Below, in pieces: positions 12,357-24,628 of a stretch of DNA of 64,000 nucleotides. Under the pieces are notes generated by a model. That model was not told the DNA's origin and ran no database searches. It saw only the letters and a list, made by a program, of their open reading frames with translations. Origin of the DNA: Telmatactis stephensoni (Eukaryota > Cnidaria > Anthozoa > Actiniaria > Isophelliidae); the NCBI GenBank assembly GCA_029948255.1, contig JALIZF010001805.1, positions 192,501 through 256,500 of the forward strand, written 5' to 3'. The stretch's first letter is position 1. Each line of letters starts with the position of its first letter. A program made the translations under genes and the position numbers.

Positions 12357-12550
12357 AGCAAGGATGGCACAGTTGGTTAGTGTGCGGCTTTCGGTGCAAG
12401 AGGTCCCGAGTTCGATTCCCAATGACTTCACATTCTTGTTTCGATTTCTTTGCTTTCCGTGTAGCTTTCCGTAGCTTTAAATACCCTTAAAACAGAGCAC
12501 TGATATGGGGTAGAATTAGCGCACCGTAGACCAGCTTCTAGCTGAAGGAA
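12357..12550 (+). mobile_element. tRNA-derived SINE, copy 2
   Basis: A-box-like TGGCACAGTTGG lies near 12365-12376 and B-box-like GAGTTCGATTCCC at 12408-12420. The body continues ACTTCACATTCTTGTTTCGA as in the minus-strand copy at 7807-8004. Confidence 0.75.
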
Positions 12551-12924
12551 CTTCTGACGTTAAATATAGTGCTTTACCTTTTTTTACTACCGTTATCTTT
12601 TGTCGACGTTTTGAAGTAGATTTAAAGCTCTTCTTAGTTTTTAATTAAAAATGAAGAGCAGGACAATGAAACAGGGGAGACTTTCACTATAAACTCTGAC
12701 ATTTCAGTCTAATGATGTTATATCATTTAAAAGTTTAGCCACCAATAATCTGATCCGTACGTGTGGGTGACTTAGCATGATTTCTAAAACTGTTTCTGAT
12801 CATAGTTTTCAAAAATTCTTCAAAATAGCTTACAAGTATGATCAGATCAAATAAAATCTGACATGTGATAAATTTTTCTGCGGATCTCATGATTCTCAGC
12901 TGTTTGAAAATCAAAAATGTGAAT

Positions 12925-13040
12925 CGAGTGATTATTTGCAAAATACTTAATGTAGAGGTAGTGTGTGAGAGAGTACAGTGTCCCCCAATTAGTGCGCAAG
13001 CGCTAGAAGACTTGGACACTTAAATAAACAGTTATTTATT
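12925..13040 (+). mobile_element. SINE 3' tail, copy 1
   Basis: It carries the conserved string GTGTCCCCCAATTAGTGCGC and ends CTTAAATAAACAGTTATT. Related tails lie at 24241-24358 (plus) and 52822-52960 (minus). The AATAAA in the tail could act as a polyadenylation signal. Confidence 0.7.
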
Positions 13041-13830
13041 TGAGATTTTAAACGGGTGAGTTATGAGTGTAGGTCAGTTGTAAAGGGACGTGAGGGTTTT
13101 TATGGATAGCGTCCCAAAAACTTTGATTTGTGAAATGATTTTAACTATTACATTTATATCCCACCCCCACTAATTTTCAGTTCAAGTATGGGCAACTTTA
13201 AAAGGTACAATTGCTGAGATTAAGGAAATTTCAGAGAGCTAAACGCGCGCGAAAACTGCTTTAGTGGTCGTCAAGTGACTTGCTCGTAACACTAGTTACA
13301 ATCCTTACCAAAAGTTGTTAGCATTGTCATTTTGCAGAGATGTTGGCGTATCTTACATTTATGATTTGTTTTTTTGCATTCCCCCACACCCCCTGTTCAA
13401 TGTTACGGTTTCTAGGCAGACGGGGTGGGTGTTGGTATGTTGGATGAAAAACCGAGCCGTCAATGCCATGAATTTCACCGCAACATGATCAATAACGTGG
13501 GTCTAAAAAAAAGCAATTGTGCCAAACATTTTGGCAAGTATTGTCGCTTCAAGAGTTTCTGATAAGCGCCCTCAACACGTGGGGTTTACACCTTAACAAA
13601 TAGATTCCATTTTTTCCGTGCGTCTGTATTCTAATAGATGCACAGATGACGTCATGCAAAACGAGGTGAGAACCAATAATTGCTTCACGAGACGAAGTCT
13701 AATCTACTTGTAAGGGCAACAATTTAGAAAATATGCTTCCTTTTTTATTATGAATTCCTGAATAACAGTTAAACAGACATGTACATAAACGAAAGAAATA
13801 CCAGAGTCTTAACATTTTTGACAAAAATTA
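13041..13830. other. No gene seen; repeat fragment
   Basis: The only recognisable item is a half copy of the AAATAGATTCCATTTTTT repeat at about 13597-13650. The stretch lies downstream of the EFHC1-like gene. Confidence 0.45.
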
Positions 13831-13840
13831 TACATATTTG

Positions 13841-13846
13841 TTTATT
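13841..13846 (-). terminator. Poly(A) signal AATAAA for the EFHC1-like gene
   Basis: AATAAA on the minus strand lies about 160 nt after the TAG at 14005-14007, consistent with a short 3' UTR. Confidence 0.6.
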
Positions 13847-14004
13847 TACAATAAAAACTGAACAAATTGCCAAAAGTGAATTTTACACTACCTTATGGTA
13901 CATGCAATGACAGATACGGATAAACTTTTAATATTTTACAAAAACCAGTGAAATTATTCTCTTGCTTGTACAAAGTGCTGAAAATTTCTTAAAGCATCTG
14001 GATT

Positions 14005-17000
14005 CTAAAATCTGTAAAGATAAATAAAGAAACTGAAATGAGCGAGTTTAGAGAAAGGGAAAGGCAAATATCTTTTTTTACTTAACAAATAGAACAGCTT
14101 TTCCCGTGCTTCGTTCAGTAATAAAGCACGCAGGATGTGACGCGAGCACGAAAGAAGCGTAAGGAGAGCACGAGCCGTAAGGCGATGGTAAGCACCCCTG
14201 GTTTCAACGATTTCCAAATTTGCGCGGGAAATAAGTTCGAAGTTCACAGTTTACAAAGTTTGTTTTGACTTTCCAAAGTACGACTTAAACTCCGGAACCG
14301 CTTGTCAAACGTCTTATGTGAAACGCGTAAAACGCAGTGTAAAAACGGTGTGGTCTAACTCACCTTCGCTGGTATTCCGTCTTAATACCAGAATCTTTAC
14401 CAAAGGGTCTTGGGACAGTATCCCCTTGAGGAACAGACGCAACAAGATCTTCCGTTGTAGTTGGAGGTCTTCCATGAACTTCTCGAATGGAGTTTATTGT
14501 TTCAATGGGATAACTTTCTGCGTGAGATTCCAAGTAATTCAGGACATATTCATCAGCGTTGACAATACAGAATCTGTGTTTGAAGATTTGAATAATGGAT
14601 CCTATTCGGAAGTCGGCAGGGGTGTAAAATTCAGGGTTGTCTACAGATGAACCTGGCTTCGTTGCACGTGTGCGCTCAAGGAATTTTCCTCCTATTATGC
14701 CGGCATTTCTGACAGGAGGCTCGTAAATGGTAAGCATGTCATCAGCAAGACGATATGATATAATAAAACGACGATTCTTGTCTTCGGGTCGCACTGTTTC
14801 CTGAAACGCACGAAAAAGGGCGCAATTAGAGCACGTTACTAATGAACACTTGTAATGGAAAAGTGCAAAAGCAATATATACTGATCAAGATAAAATGAGC
14901 AAATAGATTTAATTTTTCCGTGCTTCTGTACTCTAATACACACACAGACGACGTCAAAACAGAATCTATATATTTTATAAAACATATTTTAACCAATAAG
15001 AGTGTAAGATTCAATGACGTCATCTATGCGTGTGTACTGCAATCCCAAACGGTTCTCGACCAATCAGAGTTAAATAGAATGTATTTATGCATCACTTACC
15101 ATAGTAGCAGCATATCTAAGAACCTTGTGATCGTTTTCCAGCATTTTGATAAAGTCTTTCTTAGGAGGCTGAGGTACCAGGGAGAGACAAGACTGAAGAC
15201 TGTCTTCAAGTGAACCAAAACCATTGTATGGAGGTATGACCTGCAGTTATAATAGCATTTGTCAAAAATGTCAACAACAAAATCACAATCAAAATTATTA
15301 TTATCACTTTTGTTTGTCTTAATTGAACTGTGGCTAGTACATGAAAAAGGTGCTAAATCATACATCATAAGAATTTACATGTAGCTGCAATCACAAGGTC
15401 ACTTTTCCAAAATCAGAAGTCACACGTTGCAGCCTGGTTCAATTGGAGAGGGACATGGGGGATTGCTAAAATCCGCAAATCTGCAAGAAAAGTCATTTGA
15501 AGCCACAAATCCCCTTGGGAAATTGGTTAAAAATCCACATGTGTAATTTCGGAAATAAACACACTTCAAAACTACTATAATATTTTAAAGAATGTTACAA
15601 AAAATGCTGATTTATACATTTGCATGTGATGCTTTGATTTATAGTTTGTTATGCAATGGAATATTGTTAAAGAAAGCGATTTTTCTGACAAAAAGTATGT
15701 TACACACGTCCGTAAGTAGCATGGCCATATAAATTATAGTTTTCATTTGATCATTTATTCAAATCCGTGATTCTGACCATTGTGGATGAATCCGCAAATC
15801 CATTCTTAAAAATATCATTATCTGAGAATCCGCATGAAAAAGAAGGCTCAATCTGTCAATCTGCAAACCCCCATTTCCTTCTCCAATTGGATATAATGAA
15901 GCTAGTTTTTGAGCAGTGACTGTACCTCAATTCATGATCAGAAGCCTCAATCACTATATACAGGGGCGTATCCAGAATATTTCAAAGGGGGGGTCACACT
16001 TTCCATTTTCCACCAAAGGGGGGTCACACTTCCAATTTCTCAATCTTTCTCCAGTCAGATTCTTTTATTTCTATCATCTTTTTGTTTTCAAAGTGGGGTC
16101 ACGGGCACCCTGGGACCCCGCTGGATATGCCCCTGCTATATAACTCATTGAGTTACGCGTAGTAGTCCCTAAAGGTACTAAATGGCTATGCACTCCTGGC
16201 CTAACAAAAGAACCTGTTTTTAGGTTGACCCTCTCTGTATAGTTCATTGCAGGAAGTAGCTGCACCTTGTTTTGGTCCCTGAACAGAAAATGAAATGGTT
16301 CCATTACCTTTTCAATAGCCTCTCTTTCCTCATCAGTAATTGCAACAGGTGCAAACTCTGTGATTCCAAACTTATTTCTGTAGTAGTTCTTGGTAAATTC
16401 ATCACAGTTATACAACAAGAAGCGACGACCCATCATGTGAATAGTTTGGCCCACCATCAAGCTACTAGGGGTAAACCAATCTTTGATTTCATGGTCAGAT
16501 AACTCCAACACACATGAAGGGAAAGATGCTGTAATACAATTCAAGAGATTAATATCAGCTTAGGGAATTCTCACAAATTAATTTTCATGAATGCATGTAG
16601 CAGGGGTGTGGCCAATTCCCTCCCCGCCAAAAAACAAACAAACAAACAAAATCAGGATCTTGTAAAATTTCATTTAAAGTTCATGGGTTTTTCTTCAAAA
16701 GGAAGTCTGGAATTTTTGAAAACTAAGAACGTCATTGAAAAGAGCTCAATAATCTTGCAAAAATGCTTGCTTTGGAGTATATGGAAGTCTACCATTTGCC
16801 ACCACGATATATTAGCACTATCCAGAAATGGTAAACTACAAAGTCCCATACTTGAAGTAGCTCAGGCATTTGAAGGGGTGTTAAATGGGGAAGGCGAGAC
16901 TTTGCAAAAATTTCTTGAGCCTGAGACACTTTTTTTGTCAACTTTCTTTGTTTTAAGACTCTAAGACTGCTTTTTGCAATGGAACAAGACTTCAAGACCC

Positions 17001-19466
17001 ATGAAAGTTGGTCAAAATTTTTTGACACCCCTCACTGAGAAATTTTCCTAAAAAAGTAGTTGGCAATGCATGGTCCTTCAAGACACTAGTAGCTGGAGAA
17101 CTTGCTGGACACTGGCACTTATGGAAAATACACCCCCTCCCAGGGATCCACCCTGAACCTTGTCCAGGTTTATCAGAGGAACCAATAAGCCTCACTGATC
17201 TATAAAACTATATGGACAATCAGTAATAATACCTACATTCAACATTGTCTCTGTTCTTAGCAAGCTTTTGTCTGCAGATCAGAACTGGGAATGGATCACG
17301 ACCATCGTTAGGCTTGTGAACTTCACGAACTTCAACTGTATCATCAACAAGATAGTAATGCAGGATCTAAAGAATTGAATTATTCAATGTTTATAAATTT
17401 ATTTCTTTTAAATGTGAATTAAACTACTTATGAAGTACCTTGACCTCAGCATTAAGCATACAAATCCTGCTTAATGCCTCAGTTCTTGACAAATTCATCC
17501 AAACTTTGGACTTGGAATTTTGCACTGTTTTATCCTTCAATGGTTACTAGACAATGACCGATAGAAATACAGTATAGAGCAGATTTCATATGAGTGTGAA
17601 ACAGACCATGGTGTACCATGACTGTGTCAGTGCTATAATGTCTGTAAAAACATTCAAGATTCCTGCAATAACTGTGCCATGACCATAATTATGTCATGCT
17701 GTATATGAAATCTGCTCTAGTCATGTGCAGATGACCACAGTAAGGTGGGCATTGGCACTTGCTTTGATGCAAATTCAGGCTATTTTTTGCTTGGTTTGGT
17801 AGTTTTACATTTTTACAGCAATATATTATGGTTTCGGACATACGATACATGTCCCATAAGTGGTTTTCTATTTATTTCAAGAAATTTTTGTTACTTTTTC
17901 TCAACATAGATACCACCAATGCCCACCCCCTCCCCCCTAACATTAACTAGTCCTGGTAGGGAGATCAAAGTCATATATACTTACACAAGGTCTCATCTCT
18001 CCAAACATACTATCCCGATCATCCCAGACACAGAAAAACCTCAAAACCTGTCGGTCAAGCTCAATGAACTGTTTTAGTTTGTCAAAGCTTGAAGGTGTAA
18101 CGTAAGAGCGTAGTGGCTGCTTGCGAGACTCGGTGTAAGGATCTTGGCTGATCAGTTCTGGTGGATTGAGATCAATTCCTTCACTAGCCATAAACTCCTT
18201 TTGTAGAAAATAAAAACAAAACATTTAACAAGATGCAAACCATGTTATTCATAACATTATTACATTAATTGGCCTTTTGGATAAACCATAAGCCATGTTT
18301 AAGAATTTGACAGCCTCCAAAAATGACTTCAACAAGGCAAGACTTGATTAAGTCCCCATACTGAATATTGAAAGGTAAAAAAATCACATAATTTTGACCC
18401 CCAAAAGGTATGACAATCAACCCTGTCCAAAATATACGAGTCTTCCCTTGGCAGAAATTCATGACATACATCCAGACTTTAATTTCTAAGATAAATATTA
18501 TTATTATTATTATCAATAAAGTCTTACCCTTGTCCATGCATCACAATCACAAATATAAAACACTTTTCCATAAAATGTTACACAGATTCCTAAATTGAAA
18601 TCCTTCCAATGCCAGTATTCACCCAGATCATTTTTAGGCAATCGTTGACGTTTGATCAGCTTTCCTTGTGGAATACCACTGAAAGACAATTGATTTTTGT
18701 TACTTAAAATAATTCACATTTATTCTGGAATTCACTGCATTCTGAAATTTACTGTCATACAAATTTTTCCCTAAAATTCACTGACATAAAATTAATTATC
18801 TCCATTATTCTAGCATAATTATGCTCACCTGTTTTCAACTACGGGCTCAACTACTGAGATCGAGTCATCCTCAAGATAGTAAAAGATTTTAACAGGTCGT
18901 ACCCTGTAGTATTCGCCAGGGGACTCATGTACAGTCTGTTTGAAGTAGCCATGAAACAGTAACACTTTCTTATCAAAGGCAACATGAGCTGGAACGAAGT
19001 CTTCTGGCGGAGCTTGAACCTTTTGTCCGTAAGTTAAACTTGGCTTTAGGTTTGCTAGCTCGTCAAGTTCTTCTTGTGTAAGTTTATTAACTGGTAGAGG
19101 GTCTCCACCGATTCCAAACGTGGGAGCAATTGGAATGGAGTAGCCATTTCGCCATCCTAAAGTCTGAGACCTGTGGTACTTTGTTTTCTGTGTAAAGGAA
19201 CGAAACGGAAATGGAAATATTTAGATACTAAATAATTATATAGAAGCTCGGAGATTTACTCTGAGGTAAAATAAAATAACTTAAATAAGTCTCGATAAGT
19301 TGTAAGACTTATGTTTTCGTACATTTAAGTTAGGTTCTTCAAATCGAACTGAGAAGATCAAATTTATAAAAATAGACTCGAGAAACATTTACATTTAAAA
19401 ACATTTCAAAGGCTAACTTACGGTTGGATCGGTAAAAGCATTCCCTGGTAGAAAAGGAAGAGCCAT
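14005..19466 (-). CDS. EFHC1: EFHC1-type ciliary protein with three DM10 domains
   Basis: Nine coding exons join in phase: 19466-19422, 19187-18829, 18678-18528, 18197-17985, 17366-17237, 16528-16308, 15240-15100, 14800-14364 and 14011-14005, giving 1704 nt (567 aa). Protein starts MALPFLPGN, as in EFHC1/2. DM10-1 spans about residues 82-185, DM10-2 about 227-350 and DM10-3 about 407-535. Segments such as [39 protein letters not shown] and [13 protein letters not shown] match EFHC1 (Rib72 family) more than EFHC2. Family members are axonemal, binding doublet microtubules as inner proteins in motile cilia. Oddities: the last coding exon holds only 7 nt (Arg, Phe, stop) and no C-terminal EF-hand is encoded, whereas human EFHC1 (640 aa) has one. 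An unseen alternative 3' exon is possible. An X-box-like site lies at 19568-19581. Confidence 0.9.
15962..16136. mobile_element. MITE inserted in EFHC1 intron
   Basis: Ends CAGGGGCGTATCCAG and CTGGATATGCCCCTG are inverted repeats. CTATATA lies directly outside both ends (15955-15961 and 16137-16143), a 7-bp duplication suggesting a hAT-like element. The interior includes two copies of GGGGGGTCACACTT. The left-edge repeat (1-163) is a relative. Confidence 0.8.
17574..17722. mobile_element. Small MITE in EFHC1 intron
   Basis: TAGAGCAGATTTCATATGA at the left end faces TATATGAAATCTGCTCTA at the right end. The interior pairs ACCATGGTG with CATGACCAT-type motifs. No ORF is present. Confidence 0.7.
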
Positions 19467-19567
19467 GTCTTATAATATTTCTCTGATAGAATGAGTTTTA
19501 TGTGCTTCTCTTCGCTACCAACTGAACTATATACAAAATGGAGTGTGGTTTCTATTTAGTAGCGTTT

Positions 19568-19581
19568 GTTGGCATAGCAAC
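19568..19581. promoter_or_regulatory. X-box-like RFX site upstream of EFHC1
   Basis: GTTGGCATAGCAAC is an imperfect palindrome that fits the RFX X-box (GTNRCC, 0-3 nt, RGYAAC) with one mismatch in the left half. It lies 102 bp upstream of the EFHC1-like ATG. RFX factors drive ciliary genes across animals, so site and target agree. Confidence 0.6.
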
Positions 19582-20750
19582 TTTAAACACTCTGCTTGCA
19601 TAGTATTGTGGGTAATCACAGGAAGCCCGCGAAACACGATTTGAGTACCAGGATGACCAGGATGTAGCAAAACAAAACAAATAAAAATAAAAAAACATAA
19701 AAAGAGAGCAATATTAGGAGCTTTCTAAGAAGCTAAGAAGTCTAAAATTCAAGATACAAAAGTATTTTTTCGTTCAGTTTAATTTTTTCCAGGTTTTTAG
19801 CTGTTGGGTATCCTGTGCCAAAGAACGCTGACCAATATTGTTTGTGGACTCGTCTACGCCATTCGTCTGTCTGTCCCGGTCACAATGTCTGTCACAACAT
19901 GTAGGGGAAAACCACGGTGGTAAAGACGGTAAAGTGTTCAAGTGCTTTAGCTTGGTGGGGCATGTACAATGTTATTATCATATTATATATATTCTGCTTC
20001 CAGACTGAGGGGTAGAGTTATGTCTTCAGGAACACTTTGTTGGCTTCATGTTGACTTTTGTCTGATGGAACTATAAGTGCCATCTACATAGCCAACTTTC
20101 AGCATTCTTGACCAATGAGATTGGTTCCTGATGCATATTTTAGCTTAGCTGAAACCCATCTGATAATGATGTGATGATAAAGATGAAAATGATGGCAATA
20201 TAATGGTGATTATGATGAATCATACCAAGCTTTACTCCCTTGAAGATAATTTTCACATGAAAGGGTATCGATGTAAACATACCATTAGTAATATGCCAAG
20301 TTTCTCATCATTTTTTGAAAGGCACAGTTGAAAGACATGCTCTTTATTGTTTTAATAGGATAAATATTGGACGTAAACTATTAATTAATCATCTCAAGGA
20401 AATAATCTCTTATCAGTAAGATTCGTTCAGTATTTCTGTATGTTAAGTATAAATGTACATGTATGTAGGACAGACATTACACTCAATATCTTTAATTTGT
20501 ACATATGCAACTTCATGTTTTAGATGAAACTCATGTCATCAACCAGGTAGTTTATACAGTACAACATATTATTAGTTATGCTTTTATGATTTTATCAATT
20601 GAATTAGTGATGATTGATGAGTGACAGTAACAGCAAATACATCTCACCTGTTAAACTGTACATTTTACATAAATAATGAATCCTGATTAGACATAGTTTT
20701 TCAACTAATTTCGTACATATTTGTTGGGGTCTGCATGCCTAGTTGTCTTA

Positions 20751-21184
20751 GGCCCTGTTTGTATGGGGAAAAGTTGTCTTGGGTACCCAAGACAGTCCTC
20801 CCCCCTGAGTTTCCCCGGGCAAGCTAATTTTTCATACATTTCTTTAAAATCCAACCTTAAGCATTAACATGAAGAATTTAATGGTCTCAGTTGGGCAAGA
20901 CAACCCAGGGGGCGAGATAACTGGTCTTGGCTGATAGGGTAACCCTGGGAGGCGAGACAACTTTTTGTCATGTAAACACATAACTCGCCTTCCCAGGGTG
21001 AGACAGCTCAAACATGATATGTGTGTGCAAGCTAATTTTTGAGCAAAAAATGCAGTTGGGCTTACTGTGTCCTAAAGAATCAGGTTTTATGAAACTCCAA
21101 TCATATAAATGCTCTGTAAAATTGCCTTTGGGGGGAGGGCTGTCTCAGGTACCCCAGACAACTTTTCTCCATATAAACAGGGCC
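20751..21184. mobile_element. PIF/Harbinger-like MITE inside ACTR6 copy
   Basis: TTA flanks both ends (20748-20750 and 21185-21187). The termini are GGCCCTGTTTGTATGGGG and its inverse near 21167-21184. Internal blocks such as GAGACAACT and CCCTGGGAGGCGAG recur in both orientations. It sits where ARP6 exons are missing. Confidence 0.8.
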
Positions 21185-22249
21185 TTAGTATTCACTAACC
21201 CCTTTCCCTTTCACCACCCAATCATCCCTATACCACACCCCAGAGCCCACTTACCTCCTTCCTTGACCCCACTAATACCCCATTAATCCAATTCCAGTCA
21301 TAATCACCCTTTTCCCACTTACTGTAATAGGTGGGCACGCGATGTCAAAATTGACAACAAATATACATCATAAACATTAATTGGACTTCAAACACTACAA
21401 GATGACATCACCCTTAACAAAACCTGAAAATTTCAGGGCAAATGCTGATAAATAGGCTTTTCAAAACTACAAAATTTATAGTAAATATTCAGTGGTGGGC
21501 AAGATGCTGCCCACCAACATACATTTACTGTAAAATCTTACAACTTTGGTGCTCAATTTCTCTTTAAATATTAACGTAACCATTTACCTTCAAAATTTTC
21601 AGAAATTGCAAATAAGCCATTCTTTATGTATTTGGACTCAATTATTTTGTGGCTTGAAATTCGATTTATGCAAATTAGTAAAGATGTAAACACAGTGTCC
21701 ACCTATACCTACTCCTTTCTTTCCTGCCCTCATCCCACTCAACTCCTCTCCTTCCCCCACCCCATCATCCCTATACCACACCTCACCACCCATCCAACCT
21801 ACCACCTACCTCCTTCTCTACACACCAACCACTGACCCCTTTTGTTGACACCCCTACTCCATCAACCCCCCCTTCCACTCCTTATCACCATTTTCCCACT
21901 TACCCACCTCCTTTCAGAAGCTATCATCCATTCTATCAAGGCCATACCAAAAGGTAAGTCACAATTCCAGAACAACAACAATTTATTCAATGCCATTCAC
22001 AGCTACAGTATATTAAAAGTATTTTTCACAGATTACAAATCATGTCAATTATAAAATCATTAATTACAATCCACAGTGTGTAATTCTTTTATCAAGTCTT
22101 AAAATTTTGTGCAGTTAAAGTAATACGTTTGCTTGAATTATTAGAAATGCAGCCACACTTTTACATGAATATCATCCTTACTGGTGGAAGTTCTCTTTTT
22201 CCTGGATTTAAAGAAAGAGTGTAAGTATGGACTTTGATGAATAAGGGCT

Positions 22250-22420
22250 AGTTTTCACTAGCAACATACATGTAGGCATAAGCATAAGCAACATACCCAG
22301 ACTCAGTAAGGCAATGCTCATTAACAGTTCTTGTCTTTTCTCACACCTATGTGATAAATGCAATACTGAGTCTGCGTATGTTGCTTATGCTTATGCTAAT
22401 GTCACCAGTGAAAACCAGGC
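22250..22420. mobile_element. MITE with ends CTAGTTTTCACTAG, copy 1
   Basis: GGCTAGTTTTCACTAGCAAC and GGCATAAGCATAAGCAAC at the left face GTTGCTTATGCTTATGC and CACCAGTGAAAACCAG at the right. A second copy lies at 52135-52310. Confidence 0.7.
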
Positions 22421-23392
22421 TCAAGATACATGTAATACTATATATTATAGAGCACTTTTTGTATCATTTGACTGTGAAAACAGCACTGTCACAGCACTGC
22501 ATGGATACAACATGGATTTTTAATGCTTTTATAGACAGGGCACTGACACGGTAATGGCAATTGACGTTTTTAATTAACTTAAACAAAAGCTGCTCTACAT
22601 GGTACATTTGGTACTCAATGTACACAAAAATGATGATATACATTATAACTGACCCAGTGTTGATATTTTGGAAAAATGGTGGCTTAAGTTTTGTGGTGGC
22701 TTACAAGTGGTTGGCAAGGAAGGGTCAACTATTTTGTATTAATTACCTCGTGTTTCCCTAAGTTCTCTGTTTTGCTCCCATCCAATCCATCCTTTATAAT
22801 ATAGACATTGTTTCTATCATCAGATTCCATGATGTTCGATCACTTGCACCAGTAGACTTTGATGTGTCTGTCTATCAACCAAGCAAGCAAGTATTGTAAT
22901 AGTATCCATACACGACTAAAGCAGTTTAGAGTAGATTTCCTGGTAAACTTTGATGTAGTAGTAGACTTTGATGTGGCTGTCTATCAACAAAACATGTTAA
23001 TAGTATTAGTATTCATACATGACCATAGCAGTTTTGATAAGAGTGGGAAATGGGCCATGCCGTAATGATGCCATCTCAGTGCTGAGGTGTCTATAAAAAC
23101 AATATCAAAACCTGGAGTAAACCAGGCCGTGTGGAGACCATGCCATTTCCACCCTCATGTCATTGCTCTATTAACAAAAGGAAGTAAAAACGTCCAATAT
23201 ACTAAGCTATAGCCCCACCCCACCACCTCCCAGACCCAGGTACCTCTAGTAAGTGGACACCTTTTTCTTCCTTGCCTGGTGTCTGCTCTCCTTAGACAAA
23301 GGTCAAATTTGCAGCAAAAAATGTGGAGAGCCCGAGGTATTATCTGCTTGATATATCACCACTGTGCTTTCATGGCATATGTTGTTTGACAT

Positions 23393-23771
23393 CCCGGAGG
23401 GGGGGGGACTCCATTGTAAAATGATCGGGTATGCTGGTCGTATCTCTTAGGTGTAAAAATCAGTGATTTGGCATCTTTTAGGGTGTTAAAATTGAAGTTT
23501 AGAGTTTTAGCATTTCTTGATCTCTCTTAGGGTATCAAAAGAGCCCATCGCTTATTATCCTGTTCTCAAATGGAAGGACAAAAGCACGTTGACCATCCAA
23601 TTTTCTGCTCATAATAGTAATGTTCATTAGCTTGTTATCGCTGGTATCTCTTAGGGGTTAATAATTGTCCGGCCACACCCTTCTTAAAACACTTCCTGTA
23701 TCTTTTAGGGGTATTTTTGAAAATTTCCGACGAGCATACCCGATTCTTTTACAATGGAGTCCCCCTCCGGG
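23393..23771. mobile_element. hAT-type MITE, CCCGGAGG family, copy 2
   Basis: It has perfect 8-bp flanks TTTGACAT (23385-23392 and 23772-23779) and ends CCCGGAGGGGG and CCCCCTCCGGG. It sits in the last intron of the ACTR6 copy. Confidence 0.9.
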
Positions 23772-24089
23772 TTTGACATGGAATGATTTCACTCTCTCGA
23801 AGCACAAAGCCGACACAAAATCCTCTATTTAGGAAGTAAACTTTAAATCTAGCTAATTTAGCAGCACTTTAGTCTATAGTGTTGAAATCAAAGATCTTTT
23901 CATTACAGCCCAGTAACCTGTGATTTGGAAGGAGGTCTTTCTTTATCCAAAATCGATACATTCGCTAAAAAGATGTGTGTTACTTAAGCCGAGCGGTATG
24001 AAGAACATGAAAGAGTATTTGTAGAGAACGATTTGACTCGTACCATGGATTAACAATGGCTGAACTGAGTTACTTCATCGCCAAACAAA

Positions 24090-24358
24090 TAGTTACAATT
24101 ATGGTTCGGGTTCGAGTCCCATTTCGAGCGCCTGGATCATATGTGACCTGAGTTACTTTGTTTGATGTGTTGTTCTCTACCATGCCACGAGGGTTTTTTC
24201 TCCGGGTTCTCCGGTTTTTCCTCCCTCAGCAAAAATCAATATGTGAGTCGAGTGATTATTTCAAAACACTTAATGTAGAGGTAGTGTGTGAGAGTATTGT
24301 GTCCCCCAATTAGTGCGCAATCGCTAATAGAATTGGATACTTAAATAAACAGTTATTA
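24090..24358 (+). mobile_element. SINE with tRNA-like B box and AATAAACAG tail
   Basis: GGTTCGGGTTCGAGTCCC near 24102-24120 resembles a B box. It is followed by TTCTCCGGGTTCTCCGG and the conserved tail GTGTCCCCCAATTAGTGCGC, ending CTTAAATAAACAGTTATT. Confidence 0.7.
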
Positions 24359-24367
24359 GTATTTATA

Positions 24368-24628
24368 TTATTTTAAATCTTTCAGATGTACAGAAGAGAC
24401 GACTTGGACGGTTAAAAAAACGGTGCTCCCCCAAGATTTGTAAGATTCTTGCTCACTGTACGAAACATGTGCTGCTATACTCCTACTGGACGTAAACGTC
24501 AAATTGATGAGGCTTGCAAAGTTCATGATTGCATGCCTACCTGCAATTGTTGGGTCAAATTGTGCTGGAAGATTTTCTACCGTCATCTTTGGGGTGGTAA
24601 CAATAGTGGGGTCGCTAAATAAGTTCAT
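24368..24628 (-). other. Short unassigned ORF
   Basis: An 86-codon ORF (MNLFSDPTIVTTPKMT...) is open from 24628 to 24368 on the minus strand. A GTAGGC donor-like site follows codon 29, so it could be a first exon. I do not recognise it, and it abuts a SINE. It may be chance. Confidence 0.2.

Larger units (their letters stand above)
20359..24053 (+). pseudogene. ACTR6: Unprocessed, incomplete ACTR6 (actin-related protein 6) copy
   Basis: Segments matching ARP6 occur in order: 20359-20415 (NHLKEIISY), 20507-20546 (QLHVLDETHVINQ), 21918-21953 (EAIIHSIKAIPK), 22145-22220 (EMQPHFYMNIILTGGSSLF), 22824-22886 (FHDVRSLAPVDFDVSVYQP) and 23909-23987 (PVTCDLEGG). Phases match across the last four. The donor after 22886 is GCAAGT, so this would be a GC-AG intron that restores the expected PSNPVT. 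ARP6 is a subunit of SRCAP/SWR1 chromatin remodellers that load H2A.Z. Signs of decay: no AG acceptor precedes 20507; the N-terminal half and about 75 residues between 20546 and 21918 are missing, partly replaced by a MITE; and TAA at 23985-23987 truncates the protein, although the following codons still read like the family C-terminus (YEEHE) up to 24053. Introns persist, so it arose by DNA duplication, not retroposition. A real gene with misread exons is less likely. Confidence 0.72.

Noticed and set aside
16142..16308. Extension of EFHC1 exon 6 to about 16142
   Set aside because: The frame stays open, but GTAATG at 16307 is in the phase needed to join the next exon, whose product matches EFHC1; the extra codons run into a MITE.
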